The notes under the pieces are model-generated. The model made no database searches and had not been told where the DNA came from. It saw only the letters and a program-made list of their open reading frames with translations. Source: Vibrio litoralis DSM 17657 (GTDB lineage Bacteria > Pseudomonadota > Gammaproteobacteria > Enterobacterales > Vibrionaceae). From it: 64,000 nt of DNA. This document shows, in pieces, positions 36,165-44,984 of the stretch; position 1 is the stretch's first letter; each line of letters begins with the position of its first letter. The translations under genes and the position numbers were made by a program. The DNA lies in assembly GCF_000426765.1 (NCBI RefSeq), contig NZ_AUFZ01000016.1, positions 431,950-495,949 of the forward strand. Reading direction: 5' to 3'.

Positions 36165-36218
36165 ATAAAAAAAGCCTCCTTTGCACTATGACGAAGTATG
36201 TAGTGCGGCAAAGGAGGC
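36165..36218 (-). terminator. Strong terminator downstream of fabV
   Basis: GCCTCCTTTGC/GCAAAGGAGGC stem (11 bp) with an inner GCAC/GTGC arm, followed on the minus strand by TTTTTTTA. It lies about 210 bp beyond the fabV stop; the ERIC element is between them and would be transcribed. Confidence 0.85.
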
Positions 36219-36244
36219 GTTGAGCAATAACTCCCCTTACAGAG

Positions 36245-36372
36245 TATACCCATCGTACTTTAAGCCGCAGCTTTGTTGACAGCGTTCATTCGCCCCAATC
36301 ATTTAGGCAAGCTAAACTCATGGGGGCTCATTCACTTGTCGCCTCACTGCAACTTCAATTACTTCGGGTATA
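36245..36372. repeat. ERIC (enterobacterial repetitive intergenic consensus) element
   Basis: 128-bp imperfect palindrome. Outer arms TATACCCATCGTACTTTAAG and the complement of TGAAGTAATTCGGGTATA-type sequence pair over about 26 bp; inner parts GCGTTCATTCGCCCCAATCA and CATGGGGGCTCATTCACTTG correspond to the two classic ERIC primer regions. ERIC copies are known from Enterobacteriaceae and Vibrio. Located in the 3' untranslated part of fabV; it can fold in the mRNA. The rest of the 340-bp gap holds only the terminator. Confidence 0.8.
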
Positions 36373-36426
36373 TATCAGCTCATAAATAACTCTAAACTTA
36401 AGTTATTTGGGTCTATTGCTTACAAA

Positions 36427-37626
36427 TTAAGGCTGTAATGCAGTTAATGCTTCTAGGTCGATATCTTGTTGGTAATCAACACCTTTAATATCAAAACCAT
36501 TGAGTTGCATAAATTCTTGTTTATAGCCCTGATAATCACCAATCTCTTTAAAGTTAGTGGCGTTCATTTGGGTCATAAGCTCAGACACTCGTTGTTGAAT
36601 GCTTGGTTTCATTTCCCAATCATCCATACGGATCAAACGCTCAGCATCGACAGGTATGCTCTCTTGGTTATAAAGCTTGTCGCTAAACAGACGTTGCATT
36701 TGCTCAATACAAGTTTCGTGGCTACCGTCTTCCTTCATCGCTTTGTATAGCGCAATGATATAAGGCGTGAAGGTTGGAATAAACACGCTTGCTTTGGTCA
36801 CTAATGCTTTACATACCGTGGCATGAGCAGAACCGTTGAAGTTTGCTAGTTTCAGGTTTAACGAGTGACTTGCTTGATGTAGATCCACCTTAGCCCAACC
36901 TAGTGTACCGTCACGGTAGATAGGGTAGTTAGCCTCTGAACCAATGTATGAAAAGGCGATAGTTTTACAGCCTTCAGCAATCGACTCTGCATTGATAAGG
37001 GTATCGACCCACGATTCCCAATCAGAGCCGCCCATTACTTTAATGGTAGATTCGATTTCTTGATCGGTAGCCGGTTCAATGGTGGTTTCAGTCCACTGAT
37101 CATTTTCAAGTAGTACTGTCGCGCCAGTAACGCTGTCACCAATTGGTTTAATGCTTGATACCCAATTTTCACCGGTTGCTGGATTTGGACGAATGCCTGT
37201 CGCTAAGCTGTAAATAATCAGGTCTACTTCGCCTTCAAAGTAAGTTTCTATTGCTTCAACAACTTGATCACGAGTTTCTTGTGCAAATGCATCTCCGACG
37301 ATATTGACGGCGATACGACCTGCTTTTTCGGCTTCTTGCTTAAAGAAAATGTTGTTATACCAACCCGCTGTGCCAACGCCCTTTTCAGAAGGGCCTCGTT
37401 CAAACGATACGCCGATGGTGTCAGCTTCACTGCCGCCAAAAGCGAGAGCAATACGTGCCGCTAAGCCAAAACCTGATGATGCGCCTAGAATGAGAACGCG
37501 CTTAGGGCCTGCTTTAATTTGAGTGGCACTTTTAACGAATTGAATTTGCTGTTGGATTGATGCTTCACATCCGTATGGATGGGCACTGCGGGCAACCACG
37601 CCCTTGATGATAGGTTCAATGACCAT
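36427..37626 (-). CDS. fabV: Trans-2-enoyl-ACP/CoA reductase FabV (NADH)
   Basis: 399 residues. Performs the last reduction in fatty-acid elongation; the FabV type, first described in V. cholerae, is naturally tolerant of triclosan. Visible motifs: N-terminal VARSAHPYGCEASIQQQI, NADH loop VLILGASSGFGLAARIALAF, and the diagnostic Y-x8-K catalytic signature YRDGTLGWAK (short SDR enzymes have Y-x6-K in FabI). Monocistronic with an AGGA ribosome site. An ERIC element lies just downstream. Confidence 0.96.
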   Translation of the reverse strand: MVIEPIIKGVVARSAHPYGCEASIQQQIQFVKSATQIKAGPKRVLILGASSGFGLAARIALAFGGSEADTIGVSFERGPSEKGVGTAGWYNNIFFKQEAEKAGRIAVNIVGDAFAQETRDQVVEAIETYFEGEVDLIIYSLATGIRPNPATGENWVSSIKPIGDSVTGATVLLENDQWTETTIEPATDQEIESTIKVMGGSDWESWVDTLINAESIAEGCKTIAFSYIGSEANYPIYRDGTLGWAKVDLHQASHSLNLKLANFNGSAHATVCKALVTKASVFIPTFTPYIIALYKAMKEDGSHETCIEQMQRLFSDKLYNQESIPVDAERLIRMDDWEMKPSIQQRVSELMTQMNATNFKEIGDYQGYKQEFMQLNGFDIKGVDYQQDIDLEALTALQP

Positions 37627-37786
37627 ACGTTATCCTATGTAATCTTATTTTATGATGGATTGATTAATACTAGGATAAGGTCATCAAGACAGTGAAATAT
37701 TGAGCTGAAAGGGTATAAAGGTGAGTTTTTAAGGTTAAATAAGAAAAAATTGTTTCAGATCATGAATGATTGGCGATAAAAACAGC

Positions 37787-37814
37787 AAAGCCAGCTTGGA
37801 TTAAAGCTGGCTTT
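37787..37814 (-). terminator. Terminator downstream of tesA
   Basis: Perfect 11-bp stem AAAGCCAGCTT/AAGCTGGCTTT with a 6-base loop, 44 bp past the tesA stop. The minus strand continues GCTGTTTTT; the plus strand continues TTAGTG. Confidence 0.78.
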
Positions 37815-37857
37815 TTAGTGATCGGTTTATGAATAAAGAGAGTAATGGATTACGGAT

Positions 37858-38466
37858 TTATAAAATAGGTTTAAGCTGAGAAGCCATAAACTGGGCGATC
37901 CAAGGTTGAGCATCGGCTTTGGGATGCAGCCCATCGTTCATCATCCATTCCGGTTTGATGATGACATTTTCCAGAAAAAACGGCAGTAACGGAATATCTT
38001 GCTGCTTGGCTACCTCAGGGTATAAATTAGCAAAAGCTTGAGTGTAACGTTTACCGTAATTCGGCGGCACCATAATTTGCATAAGTGCTACTTGGCTTCC
38101 GGCTTGTTTACTTTGCTCAATCAATTGGTTCAAATTTCTTTGAATGGTCGCTGGTGGAAAGCCTCGTAGACCATCGTTGGCACCGAGCTCAATCAATACC
38201 CAATCTGGTTGGTGTTGTTTTAATAATGAAGGAAGGCGTTGCAAGCCATTACCAGTAGTATCGCCAGATATGCTGCCATTTATCACATCGGCTTCAATAC
38301 CTTTTTGCTGTAATTCTTTAGGTAGTAGTGATGGCCAACTTTGTTCAATCGGCATTTGATATCCAGCACTTAAACTATCGCCTAAGATTAAAATAGTGGT
38401 TTTTACCGCAGCCTGTGTGACGGAAGAAAAGCACAGCACTAATAGTAAGGATAACAATCTCATCAT
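37858..38466 (-). CDS. tesA: Multifunctional acyl-CoA thioesterase/lysophospholipase TesA
   Basis: 202-residue periplasmic GDSL/SGNH hydrolase (thioesterase I, protease I, lysophospholipase L1). Signal peptide [20 protein letters not shown]; nucleophile in LILGDSLSAGY; block III IELGANDGLRG; catalytic Asp-x2-His in DGLHPKAD. Start at 38466 or the adjacent second ATG at 38463. It is divergent from ybbA with overlapping start codons, the same gene order as in E. coli, where TesA has been connected with the YbbAP transporter. Confidence 0.94.
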   Translation of the reverse strand: MMRLLSLLLVLCFSSVTQAAVKTTILILGDSLSAGYQMPIEQSWPSLLPKELQQKGIEADVINGSISGDTTGNGLQRLPSLLKQHQPDWVLIELGANDGLRGFPPATIQRNLNQLIEQSKQAGSQVALMQIMVPPNYGKRYTQAFANLYPEVAKQQDIPLLPFFLENVIIKPEWMMNDGLHPKADAQPWIAQFMASQLKPIL

Positions 38467-39271
38467 GTCTCAATCACCTATAAAAAATGCACCTATAAAA
38501 GATCCATCTATAACAAAAGCAGCAGAGAACGAAGGCGTAAACTCGAGTGCAGAGCAAACTTCGTCTTTGAGCACATCACCTGAATTTGATGATTCGGACA
38601 AGATAGTCATCCAAGCCCAATCTTTGTCTAAATCAGTCTCTACCGAGAAAGAACATTTAACCATATTAAAACAGGTTAACCTAGCCATTCGTGCAGGTGA
38701 AAGTGTTGCGATTGTAGGTACGTCGGGAGCAGGTAAATCTACTTTGATGACCTTATTAGCTGGGCTAGATGTGCCAACCCAAGGTGAAGTGAGTTTGCTT
38801 GGTAAGCCTCTATCGACTCTTGATGATGAGCAACGTGCTACGCTGCGTAGTGATTCCATTGGTTTTGTGTTTCAAAGTTTCCTACTTATTCCAACCTTAA
38901 CCGCACTAGAAAACGTTACCTTACCTTGTTTGTTAAAAGGTGAGAAAGAAGACATTGAACGAGCAACCCAATTACTCACCGAAGTCGGCTTAAAAGACCG
39001 ATTAACCCATACGCCAAGTCAGCTTTCCGGTGGTGAGCAACAGCGTGTCGCATTGGCTCGTGCTTTTATGATTAAACCGAGTATTTTATTTGCTGATGAA
39101 CCGACTGGAAATTTAGATCAAGTGACAGCTGCGAAAATTATCGAGCAACTTTTTGAGCTCAACAAAGCGCACAAAACAACGTTGGTTTTAGTGACTCACG
39201 ATAATGATTTAGCCAAACGTTGTGACAGAACTTTTTATATGCAAGCCGGTGAGTTGGAGGAAAGGGAATGA
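38465..39271 (+). CDS. ybbA: ABC transporter ATPase YbbA
   Basis: 268 residues from the ATG at 38465, which overlaps the tesA start codon on the other strand. After a poorly conserved N-terminal extension of about 45 residues rich in Ser/Lys/Glu the ABC domain shows Walker [11 protein letters not shown]-loop [11 protein letters not shown], signature LSGGEQQR and Walker [13 protein letters not shown]. MacB/LolD-like (type VII) ATPase. It overlaps ybbP by 4 bp (ATGA). The extension is longer than in E. coli YbbA; an internal start is possible but no candidate has a better ribosome site. Confidence 0.9.
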   Translation: MSQSPIKNAPIKDPSITKAAENEGVNSSAEQTSSLSTSPEFDDSDKIVIQAQSLSKSVSTEKEHLTILKQVNLAIRAGESVAIVGTSGAGKSTLMTLLAGLDVPTQGEVSLLGKPLSTLDDEQRATLRSDSIGFVFQSFLLIPTLTALENVTLPCLLKGEKEDIERATQLLTEVGLKDRLTHTPSQLSGGEQQRVALARAFMIKPSILFADEPTGNLDQVTAAKIIEQLFELNKAHKTTLVLVTHDNDLAKRCDRTFYMQAGELEERE

Positions 39272-41745
39272 ATCAAGCGTCCAAATCATTGCCTAACCGA
39301 GAATTACTGAGGTGGAGTTGGCGTGAGATCAAGCAAGGCCAACTTTGGCCAATTGCCATTGCGCTGACCTTAATTATCGCTTGTGTGTTTGGTTTAGCCG
39401 CATTGGCTGACCGTATGGATCAAGTAATTGAAACCCAAGGCAAGAACGCACTTACGGCCGATACGGTATTTCGCTCATCAAATCCTTTGCCAGAAAGTTT
39501 ATTAACGAAAACTTCTCAGCAGCAAGTTGAAACCGCCACACTGACACGTTTTGCCACCATGGCATTTAGCGATAACAGCATGCAATTGGTGACAGTCAAA
39601 GCGGTGGATAGCCAATACCCTTTACGCGGTGAAATGGTGCTATCAAGCCATTTTACTCAAAGTCATTCTACACAAAGCCAATCAGCGCAAAGCTCATATG
39701 TTCAAGCCAATCAATTGTGGCTTGAGCCTAGAGTCATGCAGCAGCTACAAGTTAAAGTGGGTGACAGTGTCACTATAGGCGATGCGGATTTTGAAGTGAC
39801 AGGTGAAGTTTTGCAAGAGCCGGGGCTTGCCTTTAATCCATTTCAGCAAATGCCGAGCGTGTACATTCATCAATCGGATGTAGCAAAAACCGGTGCCGTT
39901 CAATTAGGCAGCCGCGTAAGCTTTCGTCTGTTTATTAACGGTGATGATCAGCAAATCTCTCAAATTAAACAAGCGGTAGAGTTAACCCCGAGCGATCGCT
40001 GGGTAGATGAAGATTCACAAAGTCGCACCTCAGAAGTATTTAATAAAACCAAGCAGTACTTGTCGTTAACGGTCGCGATTGTAGTTGTAATGGCGGCGAT
40101 AACACTAGTCTTAACTTGTCAGCATTATGTATCGAGCCGACGTCAAACTATCGCCATGCTAAAAAGTTTAGGGGCGCAACGTCCTTGGCTAATTCGTTGG
40201 CTAAGCCTACAGATTGGTAGCTTGTTTGCCATTGGCATCGTATTAGGTTCACTGATTGGCGTATTACTTGAAATGGTACTGCGTATTCCGTTAGCCGACG
40301 TTCTGCCGGATCCTTTACCTAGTTATGGTTTGATGCCATTTTTGTTATCAGTTGGAACGTGTTTAGCGATTGGTATTCCCGCGTTAGGCATTCCTTTGAT
40401 TGGATTGCTTAATACTTCTGCGGCATCAGTCATGCAACCTAGCCAAGGTAATATTCCTCAAAAAGCATGGTTGTTGATCTTATTGCCATTTGGTTTGTTG
40501 ATGTCGGTTTACGGTGGCAACATGCTGGTTTGGATAGTGTTAGCCAGTATTCTAGTGCTATTTGTGATCCTTGGTGTAATCAGCTTATTTATAGTGAAAG
40601 GTTTACAGCGTCTACCTGCATCACCAGCATTAAAATTAGCGTTAAGCCGAATTAACCGCTCTTCTGTTGCTAGTGGTATTCAGTTTGGCGCGTTGGCTTT
40701 GTCATTAATGCTGATTGCGATTATTTGGTTAGTACGTAGCGATTTATTGAGTGATTGGCAACAAACGCTACCTCAAGATGCGCCGAATGTGTTTGCACTT
40801 AATATTGCCTCTTATGAAAAAGATCAATATCTACAAGAAATCGATGCTCAGGAACTAAACCGTTCAGAAGCTTACCCAATCATTCGTGGCCGTTTAAGTG
40901 AGATAAATGGTGTCGAAGCGAAAGAGTATGCCGAAGGTGAAGACAAGAGTGACTCGCTACGTCGTGAATTGAACTTCACATGGGCGGAAACCTTGCCAGA
41001 GCGTAATGACTTATTAGAAGGTGAATGGGGCGAAGCCGGTACGGTTTCTGTTGAATCCGATGTAGCTAATGATCTTGGCTTAAAAATTGGTGATTCCTTA
41101 ACTTTTGTGATCAGTAGTCAAACCGTCACCGCTAAAGTGAATACCATTCGTAAAGTTCATTGGCGTGAAATGAAACCAAACTTTTACTTCATTTTCTCTC
41201 CAGATGTGCTTAAAGATATTCCTGGTACTTGGCTCGTAAGTTTTAAAGCACCAGAAGGCAACCAGACTCAAACCGATGCTTTCTTAAATAAAATGGCACG
41301 AGATTTCCCAACCGTGAGTTTAATGGACATTCGAACCATGGCGGGAAAAATTCAAGTTCTGCTGACGCAAATCGTGTGGTCGATTACTGTATTGGCCGGA
41401 TTAGCTGTGATTGCCGGTTTACTGTTGATATTCACATTACTGCGTCTGAGCCTGTCGCAGCGACAAGATGAAATTCGTTTATACCGAACGCTAGGAGCGA
41501 GTAAAAAACGCATTAGTAGAACTGTGTGGTATGAATACGGCATCATGGCTTTGATTGCAGGTTTGGTGGCCAGTTTTGGCGCAGAGTCTAGTGTAGCAAG
41601 CTTGATGAAATGGGGCTTTGAGCTAGATCCTACTTGGCATTTTGCTTTGTGGATAACGCTTCCATTACTGGCATTTTTAACTTTGGCACTGGTGTTACAA
41701 ACGCTGATTAAGCAATTACTTATACCTGTTAACAAAGCAAGTTAA
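39268..41745 (+). CDS. ybbP: ABC transporter permease YbbP (FtsX/MacB family)
   Basis: 825 residues. N-terminal helix, a large periplasmic domain (about 50-255), FtsX segments (about 265-460), a second periplasmic domain (about 505-680) and a final group of membrane helices: the duplicated FtsX layout (10 helices) of YbbP (804 residues in E. coli). Conserved loops: SSRRQTIAMLKSLGAQRPWL and LSQRQDEIRLYRTLGASKKR. With YbbA it is thought to extract hydrophobic molecules from the inner membrane for TesA to hydrolyse. One odd feature is a short SHSTQSQSAQSS low-complexity stretch at about residue 132. Confidence 0.92.
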   Translation: MNQASKSLPNRELLRWSWREIKQGQLWPIAIALTLIIACVFGLAALADRMDQVIETQGKNALTADTVFRSSNPLPESLLTKTSQQQVETATLTRFATMAFSDNSMQLVTVKAVDSQYPLRGEMVLSSHFTQSHSTQSQSAQSSYVQANQLWLEPRVMQQLQVKVGDSVTIGDADFEVTGEVLQEPGLAFNPFQQMPSVYIHQSDVAKTGAVQLGSRVSFRLFINGDDQQISQIKQAVELTPSDRWVDEDSQSRTSEVFNKTKQYLSLTVAIVVVMAAITLVLTCQHYVSSRRQTIAMLKSLGAQRPWLIRWLSLQIGSLFAIGIVLGSLIGVLLEMVLRIPLADVLPDPLPSYGLMPFLLSVGTCLAIGIPALGIPLIGLLNTSAASVMQPSQGNIPQKAWLLILLPFGLLMSVYGGNMLVWIVLASILVLFVILGVISLFIVKGLQRLPASPALKLALSRINRSSVASGIQFGALALSLMLIAIIWLVRSDLLSDWQQTLPQDAPNVFALNIASYEKDQYLQEIDAQELNRSEAYPIIRGRLSEINGVEAKEYAEGEDKSDSLRRELNFTWAETLPERNDLLEGEWGEAGTVSVESDVANDLGLKIGDSLTFVISSQTVTAKVNTIRKVHWREMKPNFYFIFSPDVLKDIPGTWLVSFKAPEGNQTQTDAFLNKMARDFPTVSLMDIRTMAGKIQVLLTQIVWSITVLAGLAVIAGLLLIFTLLRLSLSQRQDEIRLYRTLGASKKRISRTVWYEYGIMALIAGLVASFGAESSVASLMKWGFELDPTWHFALWITLPLLAFLTLALVLQTLIKQLLIPVNKAS

Positions 41746-41785
41746 TAAAGCGAGCTAATAAACGTACGATGAATAAAAAATGCAG

Positions 41786-41893
41786 TTATCCACAAAAACG
41801 GTGGATAAATATTGGGATAACTCCATTGTGAAAAATAGCCAATCTGCTTGTAAGCCACGACAGGGTTTACTTAGCGGATTTTGGTTATTCACA
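41786..41893. other. Cluster of DnaA-box-like sites in a 438-bp intergenic region
   Basis: TTATCCACA (41786-41794, perfect consensus), an inverted TTATCCACC (41800-41808) and TTATTCACA (41885-41893, perfect consensus) lie within 108 bp, followed by an AT-rich tract (about 41932-41952). The first two also form a small hairpin. No other gene or element was recognised between ybbP and the FAD oxidoreductase. Confidence 0.45.
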
Positions 41894-42183
41894 ACATCGA
41901 TTTTTGGCAAAAGTGAATAGAATCGGTCAAGTAATTTTTTATATTTTTTTGCGAAGAAAATTAGCAGAGTTAGAACCAAACTGGTGTAGGAAAAATCGCC
42001 CAGCAATTCGCTTGTATGATAAGGATATTTCCTATTTTTTAACCAGTTGGTAGAACCTATTTAAAATTTAATTCGAAATATCCGACTAAAGTGGTAGGGT
42101 ATTGCTAGAACTCAAATATATTCAGTTCTTTCGCCGACTTAGTTTGGCATAAAGACGTTTGTTGTAGGAATGATTGATTAGCT

Positions 42184-43641
42184 ATGGCTTCTCCACATAT
42201 TGGTATTATTGGTGGTGGTATTGCAGGGGCAACGGCCGCGCTGCACTTTGCTGACCTTGGACTTCAAGTGTCTATTTTTGAACAAGGGCCAAGTCTTGTT
42301 GATGGTCCACCTATCTGCCATTTGCATGCAGGTGGTAATTTGTATCGGGAGATCTCCCAGCAGCAATGTGTGCAACTTCTAAACGAATCGATTGAAACGG
42401 TTAAGTTGTATAAACATACGATGAATGTTCGTCCAACCGTCATTGCGGTTCCTACCCAAGATAAAGGTCAGCCAGAAGAACTCCTTCCTCGTTTACAAGT
42501 GATCAAACAGGCTTATCAATCACTGGTTGAACAAGACAGCAGTAACCAAGTACTGGGCGATCCGCAGCACTACTATAAATTGTATTCACAGCAAGAATTA
42601 CAAGCGTTAGCACAATGCGAAGTGCCAGAAGTCGATTCTCTTACCGAGCAAAGCCTAGATGAATGGATGATCCCATTCGCGAAAAGTGTCGATCTCAATA
42701 CCTTAAAGTTTCCTGTGGTTTTAGTGCAAGAATATGGGCTTAGCGTATTCCGTTTATCGGCCACTGTGAACCTTGCATTAAGCCAGCTACCAAACTGCCA
42801 AATTTACACCAGCACTCAAGTGACTGGCGTTGAGTCGCAAGGTAAGCAATGGAATATCAATTATAAATCTAATAATGAGAGCTCAACAGCATCGCCTGAA
42901 TCTATAACGGTGGATTATTTGATCAATGCGTCTGGCTATCGAACTGGCGTGGTGGATGATTGGGTTAAAGCACCACGTTCACGTTTAGTGGAATTTAAAG
43001 CGGCTTATGTGACCCATTGGAAAGAAGGTAGTGCGTTATGGCCCGAAGTGATTTTTCATGGTGAACGAGGCACGCCGCAGGGCATGGCACAGTTAACGCC
43101 ATATCCAGATGGTTATTTCCAATTGCATGGTATGACGGAAGACATTACGTTGTTCGAAGACGGGGTAGCGCATTCTACCGATGAAAGCTCTCAGCCTAAA
43201 TTGCCCGAATATCTAGTTAATAAGATCATTCATGGTTGGAGTGAAGAGCAGCAAACCATTCGTACCAATAAAGCAATCAAACACATGGCGCAATTTATCC
43301 CTAGTTTCGCCAGTGCCACTTTAGGCGGTAAACCTTTATTTGGCGCACAACAAATTCCTGGAACCGACATTACGTTACGCGCGGCCAGTGTTTCTTTTGC
43401 CGGTGATAACTACGCTCGCATGGAAATCGTCAAGGCCTCGTCAGCACTAGAGGCGGCACAGCAAATCGAGCAGCAAATGCGTGAATGTGGGTTTTATGAT
43501 GAACTTCATCTCACCAAGCAAAACATTTCCTCACAACTCACCATTGAGCAAGTTTTGGATTCGGCCTGCACCTTAGCCGAACAGCGAAACTACCCGACGG
43601 CGCTGGCTAAAGTCGGTGGGGTTAAATGCGTGATTAGATGA
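42184..43641 (+). CDS. FAD-dependent oxidoreductase
   Basis: 485 residues. N-terminal Rossmann dinucleotide motif GIIGGGIAGATAALHFADLG and the acidic end SIFEQG identify an FAD/NAD(P)-binding DAO-type enzyme; LINASGYRTG and a C-terminal VSFAGDNYARMEIVKASSA segment complete the FAD fold. It has no signal peptide. Substrate not identifiable; the rather remote similarity to other DAO enzymes and lack of operon partners give no clue. A region near residues 225-240 (SNNESSTASPES) is low in complexity. Confidence 0.78.
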   Translation: MASPHIGIIGGGIAGATAALHFADLGLQVSIFEQGPSLVDGPPICHLHAGGNLYREISQQQCVQLLNESIETVKLYKHTMNVRPTVIAVPTQDKGQPEELLPRLQVIKQAYQSLVEQDSSNQVLGDPQHYYKLYSQQELQALAQCEVPEVDSLTEQSLDEWMIPFAKSVDLNTLKFPVVLVQEYGLSVFRLSATVNLALSQLPNCQIYTSTQVTGVESQGKQWNINYKSNNESSTASPESITVDYLINASGYRTGVVDDWVKAPRSRLVEFKAAYVTHWKEGSALWPEVIFHGERGTPQGMAQLTPYPDGYFQLHGMTEDITLFEDGVAHSTDESSQPKLPEYLVNKIIHGWSEEQQTIRTNKAIKHMAQFIPSFASATLGGKPLFGAQQIPGTDITLRAASVSFAGDNYARMEIVKASSALEAAQQIEQQMRECGFYDELHLTKQNISSQLTIEQVLDSACTLAEQRNYPTALAKVGGVKCVIR

Positions 43642-43732
43642 TATTTTGATTACGCAGCCCCATTGTCTTTATGTGGATATTTTTTGGTGATCAGTCTATA
43701 ATGAGAGTGTTCAATTTGTTGTAGGAGGCAAA

Positions 43733-44137
43733 ATGGATACTCAACTAATCGAAAAAAAATCGAGCACCAAAGCGATGGCGACGGCAGGTTTTAAAGCCGC
43801 TGAGCAAATTATGGATGGCTGGGGTTGTACGACCAAAGATAAGCAAAAGATCATGCGTATAGCACCGTCGACTTATCACAAGTTTAAGGCTAATCCTGAA
43901 AGCGTTTCTTTGGATAGTGATCAACTGGAACGCTTAAGTTACATCGTCAACATACATGCCAGCCTACGAATCGTGTTTGATAACTCAGAAAACGTGAAAG
44001 GTTTTATGGCATTAGAAAACCATAATCCATATTTCAACGGAAGATCACCACTGTCGATTATTCGTGATGGTAAGTTTGCGCATATTTATGAGGTGTTTTG
44101 CCGCATAGATTCGCTGCGTTCAGGGTTATGGGGGTAG
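43733..44137 (+). CDS. Xre/MbcA/ParS-type antitoxin
   Basis: 134 residues. An N-terminal helical Xre-like part (STKAMATAGFKAAEQIMDGW; TTKDKQKIMRIAPSTYHKF) is followed by the MbcA/ParS toxin-binding domain ending MALENHNPYFNGRSPLSIIR. Such proteins neutralise RES-domain toxins and bind their own promoter. A TAGGAGG ribosome site precedes the ATG. The stop overlaps the next gene, the RES toxin, the typical order of this type II system. Confidence 0.9.
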   Translation: MDTQLIEKKSSTKAMATAGFKAAEQIMDGWGCTTKDKQKIMRIAPSTYHKFKANPESVSLDSDQLERLSYIVNIHASLRIVFDNSENVKGFMALENHNPYFNGRSPLSIIRDGKFAHIYEVFCRIDSLRSGLWG

Positions 44138-44820
44138 GAGTGGCTTCTGTTGTGCAAGGGTTTCGTCTTATCCCATCTAAATACTCAACGATTAACCTTT
44201 TTGATGATGTTGCGAATGAGGATGAATTTGCAGCATTGTATGAACTTCAAGCATTAACCAACCCACGTCTTGCTAATGAGGTTGGGGATATGTCGCTTTT
44301 AGATCAAAAGGAAATCCCATTTCATTGCAAAAGGGGGCGTAGTTATGCCATCGCAGCCTTTACCCATATCAACCGAGATGGCTCACGCTTTGCCAATGGC
44401 CAACACGGCATGCTTTATATCGCTGATGATGAAAAAACCGCCACGCGAGAAGTTCAATTCCACCAAGCAAAGTATTGGCGTAATGTGACTGGTCTCAAGT
44501 ATGACCGCATTATCTTCAGAACTTTGAAGTTTACCTTTGATGATTCAAGTTGTATCGATATCGCCGACAAGCCGATGTCAGACTCGATATACGATCCCGA
44601 TAATTATCTAACGGCTCAAAAGTTTGGCTTAGAAATCTATATGAATAGGGCTGAAACCACAGGCATTAAATACAATTCTGTTCGCTCGGAAAATGGAGTT
44701 TGTTGGGCATTATCGACTCCTTATGTGGTGCAAGATGTGATTCAATGTTCTCACACCGAAATGGTGTGGAATGGTAGTGACATTAAGCATGTAGATAAAA
44801 TTAAACCGATGAAGCTTTAA
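44128..44820 (+). CDS. RES-domain toxin (NAD+-degrading)
   Basis: About 230 residues. RES fold with the conserved Arg in FRLIPSKYS, SRFANGQHGMLYIADDEKTA carrying the G-x-R and Y region, and a conserved Glu in TREVQFH. Characterised RES toxins (MbcT, Res of Photorhabdus and Pseudomonas) deplete NAD+. It overlaps the antitoxin stop by 10 bp when started at ATG 44128; GTG codons at about 44140 and 44152 are alternatives, the latter better spaced from TAGGAG. The pair forms a mobile-type cassette placed next to a repeat array. Confidence 0.88.
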   Translation: MGVGVASVVQGFRLIPSKYSTINLFDDVANEDEFAALYELQALTNPRLANEVGDMSLLDQKEIPFHCKRGRSYAIAAFTHINRDGSRFANGQHGMLYIADDEKTATREVQFHQAKYWRNVTGLKYDRIIFRTLKFTFDDSSCIDIADKPMSDSIYDPDNYLTAQKFGLEIYMNRAETTGIKYNSVRSENGVCWALSTPYVVQDVIQCSHTEMVWNGSDIKHVDKIKPMKL

Positions 44821-44928
44821 CTTTAACTACTTTGGGACGAGAGGCGTGAAAGCTGTGCTTCGTGTTGCGAGAAAAGCATCCTATGTTGGAATATTCTAGA
44901 ACCTATTGAATGCCAAATACAGCAGGAA

Positions 44929-44963
44929 ATCCTGAACTGCGCTCCTACGTCGCTTTTCAGGAT
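44929..44963. repeat. Palindromic repeat left of the 276-bp array
   Basis: ATCCTGAA and TTCAGGAT arms separated by 19 bases. The same type of palindrome with identical arms closes the array on the right (45895-45929). Confidence 0.6.
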
Positions 44964-44984
44964 GACTGGCTGATCGTTTCTTGA

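Noticed and set aside
41786..41953. Replication origin
   Set aside because: Although DnaA boxes and an AT tract are present, none of the genes usual at oriC or oriCII (mnmG, dnaA, rctB, parA) is near, so an origin is not claimed.
41755..42006. 83-codon minus-strand ORF in the ybbP/oxidoreductase gap
   Set aside because: No ribosome site, composition typical of AT-rich non-coding DNA, and it overlaps the DnaA-box cluster; no family resemblance.
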